Positions 55,520 to 64,000 of a stretch of 64,000 nt of DNA are shown one piece after another. The notes under the pieces are model-generated. The model saw only the letters and a program-made list of their open reading frames with translations. It was not told the origin of the DNA and ran no database searches. A program made the position numbers and the translations under genes. Each line of letters starts with the position of its first letter. The stretch's first letter is position 1. Source of the stretch: Isoetes taiwanensis (taxonomy: Eukaryota > Streptophyta > Lycopodiopsida > Isoetales > Isoetaceae); assembly GCA_021234155.1 (NCBI GenBank), contig JAJEKV010000025.1, forward strand, positions 19,149,558-19,213,557. The letters run 5' to 3'.

Positions 55520-56180
55520 ATGGCAAGAACTAAGCAAACCGCAAGGATCCATCTAGGTGGTGTAAGGCCAGGTGATTACATTAGTCCGCCTCCTTCATCC
55601 ACATCTGAATCTGAAGTCTCTGATAGAGATTCTCCTCCTCCGACATGCCTAACAGAAGATCCGGAAAAGAAATCTGCATGACAGACGGTGGGAGAAGCAG
55701 TTCGGGAGTAAGTAGGGAGGTGCACTCCGGTTGGAGACGGAGGATGAAAATGTGAGAGATCGGCGAGCAGAATATGACGCCAGATTAATTATTGGGCAGC
55801 CGCCTCTTCTTGCTCTTCCTGCTCCTCCTATGGATGCGCCAAGACCTTCAAATCAAAGGAGGAGGCCCAACGCCAGAAAGGGGAAGGCGACCAGAAATGT
55901 GAGGAGATGGCCGAGCAACAGCTTGCAAATGCTGGGGTGGGTGAGGGTAGTGGCCGGAAGCGGAAGACGAAGCCTGGCATTAAAGCGCTTCGCGATATTA
56001 AGAAGTATCAGAAGAGCACTGAGATGGTCATTCCGCGTCTCCCATTTGCCAGGCTCGTGAAAGAGATTCTGCAAGAGTGTGGTGCGATACATCATACCGC
56101 CATTCGAATTCAAGCAATGAAATTTGCAACGTGCATATGGAAATCGAAAAGTCCATTCTCCTACAATCCATGCTTTTATA
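55520..56180 (+). pseudogene. truncated histone-H3-like gene with long tail
   Basis: The ATG at 55,520 opens MARTKQTAR, identical to the first residues of histone H3, then diverges into a Pro/Ser/acidic tail (SPPPSSTSESEVSDRDSPPP) and a TGA at 55,676-55,678. A second frame (about 55,731-55,900) has an acidic then Pro/Arg-rich linker. From 55,907, in the first frame again, come [20 protein letters not shown] and [18 protein letters not shown]. This is the H3 alpha-N/alpha-1 region; [13 protein letters not shown] is closer to centromeric H3 types than to canonical H3. The match fades after IRIQAMKF (about 56,125), and the rest of the fold with alpha-3 is not found. The frame breaks could be base-call errors or real decay. 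It is likely a captured and truncated gene. Confidence 0.65.
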
Positions 56181-56186
56181 TATTAA

Positions 56187-56360
56187 GCAAATTCAAATTT
56201 TGAATTGTAGGGGGCGGGAAGCCTGTATTGGGATGAAGTAAAGATCCCGGTTTACGAACTTTTAAGGCGCAATCGCAGCGCCTCGAAATGAAAGTCTGGT
56301 ACAAAGCTTCAACCTACACATTCAAATTTTGAAATGTAGAAGGCGGGAAGCTTGTATGGC
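56187..56360. repeat. two copies of a ~38-bp repeat
   Basis: ATTCAAATTTTGAA, then TGTAGRRGGCGGGAAGC, occurs at 56,187-56,225 and 56,319-56,357, just downstream of the H3-like fragment. Confidence 0.7.
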
Positions 56361-56697
56361 CATGGCCTCTAAATGAAAATAGCGCAAAGACAAGAATCTA
56401 TGGACGCCGCACGCTTGGTATCCGACAAACCAAGAGACACCGGCCATGAGTTGCCGGTATGCTATAATGCAAGTGGCTTTTTAGAAACGCCACATGTTGC
56501 ATCAGCCTGTCTGACAACCAACAGAATTAAATACATATGGCGCCATGAATGTGCGATCCCCCTTATACTGGGAGAATATTCTAAGCAAATCTGTAATTAT
56601 GAGAGTTTGGTATCCTAGGTGGCATGGAAAAAAAGGAGCATATGACGTGGAATGACTGATAGAGGGCTGTTTTGAGACCCCAAATCCGCCCTAATGT

Positions 56698-57644
56698 CAC
56701 ATGCAAAGATGCTCCTAGCAAAATGTATCGTAGCTAGGTAGTGGATTGGCTTCAATGTGATACGTAGAATGTGATCTATCTACTATACTCATGATGTGAT
56801 GGTGAATAAATTGTCATCCTTCAATAAGAATAAGAGACAAATCTTCTCCAATTCGTTATTAGAAGGTTGAATTGCATTACAATAGCCAAGTAGCTCTTAA
56901 AATTATCATGGTGAATAGATCAGATTATGAATTAAAAAGCTAGAATATTAGGTGATTCCTTGAGAATCTTCTAGAAGGAGGATAGAAGATAAGGCAAATC
57001 CACGTTTGCGCCACTTAGTAAACGTGGCGAATATTCAAGTGTAGTGAGATTTGTTTGTAGAAGAATTGGCGAATTTTGTTGTTTTCATTTATAACATGCC
57101 CATTGTATGGGTCCCATGACCTATTGGTCTCCGTGGACGTTAAAAAATATATTCTATTCTATTCCTACTAAACCATAGTGTTGAAATTCTTTAGTACCAT
57201 TAAAAATAGCTTCTCGACAAAGTTTCGTACTAAGGGCTACACTGCTCCCATAGTGATGTATACAAGTCTGTTAATGTAGGCTTATATATAGTGATGTGGC
57301 CTAAAATACATGTATTTATACTGTATATTTTAGGGAAACATCACAAAAACCAACTTTGAGCTGGCCGTGGGAGGAGGGAGCCAACTAGTCCAGCCCGTGG
57401 GATATCTATGAGGATGGAGCTGAATAATAACTGAATCTAGTTCAAAAACCGCGAAGCTTGGACCGAGTGTCGTCAAGCTTCTAGTGTAAGCTAATTTTAG
57501 ACTTCGATCACCACAGTCCAGAGCTAGAGGTTGATTCATGAGAAGCTATCCCTTCCATGAGCTCATTATTGTCCAACTGCAACTATTGACCAATTGTTGA
57601 CATACTTGAATAAGTTGCTTGACTTGTTATAACAAGGCTGAAAC
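56698..57644. other. non-coding stretch with a LINE-type 3' end
   Basis: 57,105-57,150 (GGGTCCCATGACC ... GGACGTTAAAA) closely matches the 3' end of the LINE at 17,312-17,350 and runs into ATTCTATTCTATTCC. It may be a short LINE or SINE copy whose head is not evident. Nothing else is seen. Confidence 0.45.
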
Positions 57645-57731
57645 CTCCTCTATCCTATTGTTTAAATTTGGATTTTCCGGGAAAAAAAAAATTTGGATTT
57701 TTTTAAGACAGTTTTCCTAAGGTTTTAGGGA

Positions 57732-57992
57732 GTGCATATTCACACGGGGGGTGACTCCGGGCAACGAGAGCTGTTGGATAGGCATATTCATCCCTTATTC
57801 CTTAATCTACACCGTACGTAAAGTTCCTCGTTTGTGGGGTATGCAAGTACAAGATTTGCTATACTGTATAACAAGATTTGCAAAATACTATAAGATTTTA
57901 AGCAAAATACTATATGATGTTGATTTTGTACGTGTAAAATATAATTAAAAGGGCTCTCGCTGCCCTACGTCACCCCCCGTGTGAATATGCAC
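57732..57992. mobile_element. 261-bp MITE with perfect 24-bp inverted termini
   Basis: The ends are inverted copies of GTGCATATTCACACGGGG followed by GGTGAC. The interior is AT-rich and non-coding. It is homologous to 26,207-26,452. It lies inside the repeat family also seen at 41,150-41,235 on the left; on the right it is followed by the outer arm of the palindrome family. Confidence 0.85.
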
Positions 57993-59150
57993 CCAAACCA
58001 AAGGGGGTTTAAGGGGGATTTTAATTTAAAAATGTTGGATGCAATGGTCTAAGTTAATTAATGTAGTTATGTGTTGGTTGTTGTATTAAAAAAAATTTTG
58101 GGCCCTTCGGGCCCTTAGGGAAACAAAGAGATGGCAACATATCTTGTGTAGAACTATAAAACCTCTATTTTTCTTTGCAATGCAATATCCAGGATGACAT
58201 GATAAGTTTCACTCTACAATCTTTAGTTGAAAGGGAGGCCAATAAGCTTACATAACGTGATAATTATGAATGTGATAATAAGACTCATGTTCATTGAAAG
58301 AAATACGCAAGGTAATCACATGGATAAGGCCCAATCATGGGCAATTACAAAATGCCCACAACCAATACCATCCCACGGGGTACAGATCCAAACTGATGCA
58401 AAGTACCACAAATATTCAAGCAAGCTATCCATATTTTTATTCACGTGGACTATGAATCAAGAATTGCAACTTGCCATGGTATCAAACCTTAAGAATCCCT
58501 GCAACAACAATCCATGCAAATAATGTCACTTGTGTAAGCATTTTTTGCTAGTAAGAATTCAATCTTACTTTCCTAGATCAAAGCCGAAAAACAGAATTCC
58601 TCACCTTTGCTTTGATATAAACCGCATAATGCTTCTAGAAGCCCAACTTCTCGGATGCCGGACTTGAGGAATAGGTAATTTGTAGTAAGAACTTAACACA
58701 GCAAGAAATCCTTTGGGCCAAAACCGCATGACCCACCAAGATTTGCATTTCAAATCGCAAATTAATCAATATGAGGAAGGCATTTAGGTCACAAACATCG
58801 CCATCATGTCATTGCCGATGCCATTCTTAGTGGAGAAGCAATCGAAGGAAAAAACTCTTAGGACTAACCTTTCGGCAAAATACTTCAAGATTCGTGAGGA
58901 GTAGAAGAGGTGAAATCACATGACGCCCAACATCACCTAGAATTCATACCGCCAAAGACATGACGATAATAGGTTTATTACTTAATATCTCCACATCTCC
59001 GTGGAGGAGAATAATATCTCCACATCTCCAAGAGGAGAATGAATCACGCTTCTGCGGACATTCAAGAGGCGCATAAATATAGCACAAACAATGATAATTC
59101 TAAAAGAAGTTGTTACGTAAAAGACCGTGGTTGCAACAAAGATCGTGGAA
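57993..59150. other. non-coding stretch
   Basis: 57,993-58,090 is the right outer arm related to 26,453-26,554. GGGCCCTTCGGGCCC at 58,099-58,113 may be an element end. A duplicated AATATCTCCACATCTCC (about 58,984 and 59,011) is present. No gene is seen. Confidence 0.45.
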
Positions 59151-59870
59151 TTTGAACTTCTAGGTTGCATCACGGGGAGTAAGCTCGCTTTTATTTTCCT
59201 TTCATCCATCTCTAATTTGTGTAAAAAGCCAAAGATAGGAAACGTGTCATGCGGGTTGCTTTACGATATTCTTTTTACTCACGAGAAAGGAAGGAAGGAA
59301 GGAAGAACTTTTAATGTCCAATAACAATCGGGTTATGGGACCACAAGTACAAAACGGGACCGAAGTCCCTAACCGAACTTGACCGAAGCCCGCGTAACAA
59401 ACCATAATCACCATGGCCCGGATTAAAAACCACATGGGAAATAAATTTGAACTTCTACGCGATCCAAAATCCATGCTATTGCCGGCAATTTTCATTCCAT
59501 CCACAAGACTTCACCAAATTTATGTAAAAGGGCTCTTTGGACAACGAAACAAAACCGCATGGAGGTGCCTCCTCACCAAATCGCCCACCCGATCGGCATG
59601 CTTTTCGCACATACGCTCGCACGCAATTCTTTTTACTCATCCATCACTACGCCCAGAAACCCCGAAGGCGCCCAGGCCAGAGGCACGTAAATACATCTTT
59701 AACAACTTCATAATTTGAACTTCTAGGTCGCCTCGAGGAGCTCGCTTTATTTTCATTTCATCCATCTCTAATTTATGGTCGAGCCACATGGCATGGCTTT
59801 TACGTAAATTCTTTTTATCCAAAAGGCCAAAACATCCCGCGACGAGAAAACATGGTCGAGCCACATGTAA
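59151..59870. repeat. degenerate tandem repeat, ~270-296-bp period
   Basis: ATTTGAACTTCTA recurs at about 59,151, 59,447 and 59,714. It is followed each time by a variant of CGCTTTTATTTTCATTTCAT-like sequence, CATCC and, 60-110 bp later, TTCTTTTTACTC. Copies are strongly diverged. Confidence 0.55.
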
Positions 59871-60889
59871 GGCTCAATCCAACCACAGTGCATATGTTTG
59901 ATACATATGAAATACCAAGGAAATCCAGCTTATAAGTAGTGAATAAAATTAATCCGCCAAGAAAGCACGGTTTATCAAACGATGTGCTAACTTTAAATGT
60001 CCAAAGATTCCCCGATGCTAAAACAGATCCCCTAAAAACATATTTCTCAAGTGTGTCCTAACTAAACAAAAAATCCTTCAAATAACATACCGTAATAGCA
60101 TACAAAGCGATATAAAATGTCATTCATGCCTCCCGCTTTCTTCATTAAGAGACGCCAATGCCGCTCTATAGTGTAGTTCCTTATAACGCTTTCAACCCGA
60201 CAAATGCTCAAAAATCTTCTTTTGCGCTTCAGAATCCCTCGCTTTAAGGGCATCCGCCAAAGCATGATCCAACTTCATCAAGCAAAAAGATGAGTATTAC
60301 CCGGTTCCGCACAAAAGGTTGCAAACAACAAATCCATTCCGCAGCTTTTTCCGGATCGGCAAATGTATGCAAATCCATTCCGGCGGTTTTCCATGGCAAA
60401 TGTATGTTTCAATCGGATTAATCGGGGAAGCATTGCTTTTCAAAATGCTTCGAACCAACAATCGAGATCCCTTACAATAGAAACCATAAGCCGAGAACTA
60501 ATTTTTGAGGAAATAGGAACCCTAAAATGAGTCGCTCGAAGCTTTGCATGTCGAAAAATAAAATGCAATAGGAAAAATAGAACATAATAGAAAAATATAT
60601 CATATATGGGTCTAGACTATTGAAAATAGGCATCAAAATTAATTCAAGCGTATGCAAATATAATGCGCACCCTAGATGTACTAATTAGTATGCCTCGTGC
60701 AATACGCCCATGAAATCATATGAAAACCATGCCAAAAAGCGTATAAAATCACAAAGAAAACCCCCTGTTATAATGCTACATATTAGTTGTCGGGAAAAGT
60801 TTCCGATTATCTAAAAATCGGGAAAAAAATTATTTTCTATGATTTGGGGTTTGTGTTTTCGCCGAGAAATTTCCATAACTGTGCTAGTT
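59871..60889 (-). pseudogene. gene-like fragment of unknown family
   Basis: On the minus strand, about 60,275-60,105 reads LDHALADALKARDSEAQKK, then IFEHLSG, a stop and KRYKELHYRAALASLNEE. Upstream, ADPEKAAEWICC lies at about 60,345-60,310 and an older copy of similar bases is at about 60,375. The composition is that of an alpha-helical protein, but I cannot name it. 60,650-60,785 is the inverted partner of the repeat at 25,060. The rest is non-coding. Confidence 0.3.
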
Positions 60890-63800
60890 TGCATGCATGC
60901 ATGCCACGATTCAAGTAGACAGGCTTGAAGACCTTCAAATCGATCTATCAGGGAGTTTGTGATCGGTTTGTAAATTGTAATGTAACTCCAAGCCCTGCTT
61001 TTTGATGCAAATCTGACCTTTTGCAGAGGATTTGTTACAGCCGTTGCTTTCTTCTGCAGATATATTGGAGCGTGGAGCGTGGGTTTAGAGATCCGGCTGT
61101 GATTTGTGATTTCGCTTTATATGGTAAAAAGTGATTTTCGTCAAGTCTTCTTCTTAGGTTTCCATGGAGGTTTGCTGTGTAGTGACAATCTCAGGTATTT
61201 TCATCACGTAAATGCAAGTATTGGCATATGTATCATTCTTTTATTTTTGTCGTTTGAGTCTGATGTTGCCTTTGATCTTGCACAAGATTAGGCTGATGTT
61301 TTATAACCTCCTTGGATTGTTCTTCAAGAGCATTTGTTCCAATGTCACGTAGAATATCTTGAAAATTTAACGTTATGTGCTCAATAGATTTCCTTGCTAA
61401 TTTTGAAGGCCTCTTATTTGGCAGATGTGCAGCTTCCCATTGCTTAATTACAAGCAATGTTTGTGGAAAAACCCAGTTTGACGAGGATCTTGGCGCCTCC
61501 GTACGTGGTATCTTGGCACACAATTTTTTCTTCATTTCTTTGTTGCTTTGGTGAAGTGCGATACAAATTTAAATTTCTTGGTAGTCTATATTATTTATGC
61601 TTGCATTCTAATTTCTCCTATGTAGCCTGCATTTACCTCTCAGGTAAGGCAAACAGATTGTCATAGCTCTGTTAAACATTTAAATCTTTCCATTTGATTT
61701 GGTTCCATATTTTATTATTCTTTTTCTATGAATGCTAGCTCTCTAGCAAATGCAGTAACTAGATATGATAAAATTTACGCAATTGATGTTAGATCCCTTC
61801 TTTGTGGTGCTATGGCACTGATGCTGCAGCTGCACAAGAACTCTGCAGGCTTTTGATGTCAGTCTCAGCTGAAATCACAATCTCTATTAAAATTTGTCAT
61901 TTTCTTTCTATCTATGTAGAAGCATAATATGCATTGAAAATGTTGTCTCTTTCCACTTTGATTTAACAATGCACATCTGCTAAGACATGTGCAGAGCCAA
62001 AGAAATGAATGGCCCCTTGGTCCTGTCCTTTTCCTTATATGTTCTTTTGCCTTATATTATTCTGCAGTAAACCTGAGTACATACATGCCCGCTTTTAAAT
62101 GAGGGCCTGTTGGAGCACCTGAAGCCACCCTTTAGGCTTCATATTAGAGGTAAATATTAGACGTACAAATTTTATGATGTGCCAAGACCTCTAGACATGT
62201 CTGAATAAATGTGTTTCAATATTGGACATGTTGGTGGAATGCACCTTTATGGATCAAGTACAGGAGGAAGTGAGGGAATATTCAATGGCCTAAAAGAGGA
62301 GGTTGTCTGCCATTGGATTTTCTCTGCCCTCTGGTCAAAACAGACTAGAAAATATCCCGTGGCTGGGCAATATCCAATGTATTATTTATCCTCTCAGATT
62401 TAACTTATCGTTGTTTGTACAGATGCAACATGTAGACCATTCATCTTGATAATCAATATCAGCAAGATCGTCTTCACAGATGTATATGCTTGCAGCATAT
62501 TTTTTCTTGCTCTTACGCCGGTGAAAAGAATATGATCATACGCAGAGCAGTTCCCTGTCTTGGCATTATCTTTTTAATTGACACACTGCTTCCCTTTCAA
62601 ACGGTTGCAACTTTTGATTCAATTGTTACTTGAAATAATCTACTTTTCTGGCAGGTCATATGAGTAAGGAGCATTTGTATTGAGAAGGCAAGTTTAAGTT
62701 CTCAACGACTCCCATTCAGGACGAGGCTACAAATTCATGTGAGTCCTTTATAGATATATGTCAACGCTACTATTGAAAAAATAAAATGTTTAGGAAGTTC
62801 TTTTCTTTTACTAGATAAACCACATAAATGGTTTTGTCAACGCTGCATTGAATACTGCAGCAACTACATATTAATGGACTTTGTGCTCAAGGGTTTTGTT
62901 CTGCAATGACAGCTTTTTACACACACTATTTTTCCAAGACCGTAAGCACTTACTCGGTTCTTGCTTTACTCATTTGGTTATTTTCGTTACTCAAAACTCT
63001 GGGCAAGAATGTGGTTGTAGAAAGTGTCAATATGTACCCATTAATGTTGTGGTGAGACATATGTTGCTGCAGGCATGTCTGTGTAAGTGTCTGTGTAATT
63101 GTCTGCCTCTTGCATATTCACTTTCTGGTGTCAACATTTTGCATACATTCGTGTGTCTTAGAAGATCACTATTGTAGTGCTAGCCAGATGTCTATCCTTC
63201 CTTTTATTTCTGTGCAGGATTAGCCATCTGCATTATGAATGATCTGGAGCAGACCGTTAATGCATTGTAAGTGTTCAACAGATCATTATAGTACATTAGT
63301 TGGAGTTGAGACAAGTAGCTAGGAACTAACTTTTCTTAGTCTGTCAGGTAAATTAGGTATAGAAGGACATTTGTCTTTAATTAGTGGTCAGCTCTTCACT
63401 TGTGTGTATGATTTAATGATGGGGCACATTTTGATATTAATGACCAGTTTCAATACAACATGTCATGTCCAGGACTTTAACTTCCAGTAGATTTGTCACT
63501 CTGCACATGATCAATACAAGCAACATTCCATGTATTATCTTTTTGTTGAGTTTGTTGTAAACTTTTGGAGCAGGAGCCGAATTGGAGGCCATGGGCATTT
63601 ATCCAAGTTGTGAGTTTCAGTTTTGCGCCACACATATTAAAGGCCTGTTTGTCTCTGTGTGATTGCATTTCATGCGAAATGTCTAGCATGTCCTTCTAAA
63701 TTTAGCTATCCAGACTCCAGGTAATTGTACCAATTTTATCCATATGAATTATTGCTGAAATGTTCAAAGTGAAGCTCAAAAGTCATGCATCTGTTACATT

Positions 63801-64000
63801 GAGGATTTTGCGAATATGCAAAAAGTTTCAGATGCATGCAATTGTTATATTGATCAGCTATTAGAATGCGTCATATTCAAGGTTCACATATCCACATCTA
63901 TATTCGCTTTTCTAATTCAATAAAATTTTGTTGAGATGTGTTTCTTCATTGAACTCCTTTTCAGCAATATGACACCCTCCTAAATGGATCCATGTTTTCA
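60890..64000 (+). other. possible spliced transcription unit, running off the edge
   Basis: Several plus-strand segments are bounded by good splice signals. TTAG|GTTTCC...CTCAG|GTATTT (61,158-61,196) could be a leader exon. TGCAG|GATTAGCC...GCATT|GTAAGTG (about 63,219-63,267) and GAGCAG|GAGCC...CAAGTT|GTGAGT (about 63,574-63,611) are in compatible phase. The last two join to read LAICIMNDLEQTVNA plus LSRIGGHGHLSKL. A block EGKFKFSTTPIQDEATNS lies at about 62,690-62,741 before GTGAGT. I do not recognise the protein, and stops prevent a full chain, so a non-coding RNA or a degraded gene is equally possible. Confidence 0.3.

Larger units (their letters stand above)
53370..56697. mobile_element. 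3.3-kb DNA element with inverted termini and captured coding pieces
   Basis: The left end ACATTAGGGC (53,370-53,379), followed after one base by GATTTGGGGTCTCAAAA, is repeated inverted at 56,696-56,671. Weaker similarity extends to a CCACGTCA motif ~60 bp in, on both sides. TA next to GGGC...GCCC could be a 2-bp duplication, but no longer target duplication is visible, so the superfamily stays open (Harbinger- or mariner-like are options). The interior holds at least three unrecognised coding blocks, a gypsy RNase H scrap and a histone-H3-like fragment, all plus-oriented except the gypsy piece. No transposase is recognised. It resembles a gene-capturing (Pack-type) element. Confidence 0.65.

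Noticed and set aside
55520-56180. Functional centromeric histone gene
   Set aside because: A stop at 55,676, frame changes and no alpha-3/C-terminal part; it lies inside an inverted-terminus element.
61233-61535. 100-codon minus-strand frame (Lys/Gln-rich)
   Set aside because: It overlaps plus-strand splice-like segments, no homologue is recognised and there is no promoter or exon support.

Overview
The window looks like a piece of a large, transposon-rich land-plant nuclear genome. It is AT-rich and gene-poor, with nested transposable elements of typical plant kinds (CACTA, hAT, Ty1/copia, Ty3/gypsy with an initiator-Met-type primer site, L1-like LINEs, tRNA-derived SINEs, MITEs). It holds one clear host gene, a five-exon plastid/mitochondrion-type SET-domain methyltransferase with short introns. 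An endonuclease-less Penelope-like element and a Rep-like HUH relic hint at a seed-free plant (fern, lycophyte or moss), but this is inference; no marker fixes the species.

Layout. 1-10 kb: non-coding DNA with a non-autonomous hAT element (1,768-2,933, perfect 8-bp target duplication), then broken L1-like LINEs in both orientations and SINE pieces. 11.8-15.1 kb: decayed minus-strand gene with HUH/YxxK Rep-like motifs. 15.4-17.3 kb: frameshifted LINE reverse transcriptase. 17.86 kb: near-perfect 38-bp-arm hairpin. 18.5-20.3 kb: intact SET-domain gene (minus strand). 20.3-26.5 kb: mostly non-coding, with hairpins, short tandem duplications, an unrecognised gene-like repeat and a 450-bp palindrome that contains a MITE. 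27,167-37,596: a 10.4-kb CACTA element with matching termini, a TAT target duplication and related unoccupied sites in this same window. It holds a mini-CACTA, a copia fragment, and a gypsy element inserted into that copia fragment.

37.6-42.5 kb: rest of the gene-like repeat, a deleted LINE, SINEs and duplicated non-coding DNA. 42.46-51.56 kb: a minus-strand Penelope-like retroelement with 2.1-kb direct repeats, a (TTC/GAA)n tract at each junction, a probably spliced ORF1 and an intact ~693-residue reverse transcriptase. 53.37-56.70 kb: a DNA element with inverted termini carrying unrecognised coding fragments, a gypsy RNase H scrap and a truncated histone-H3-like gene that starts MARTKQTAR. 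56.7-64 kb: non-coding DNA with a clean MITE, a degenerate ~285-bp tandem repeat and possible exons of a plus-strand gene running off the right edge.

How the parts work together: only the SET gene and the Penelope-like element look potentially functional. Many differences between repeat copies, and the primer-site anomaly in the gypsy element, fall at CAG/CTG versus CG. This suggests either CHG-methylation-linked base-calling errors or methylation-driven decay, so frameshifts in the transposon relics should be read with care.
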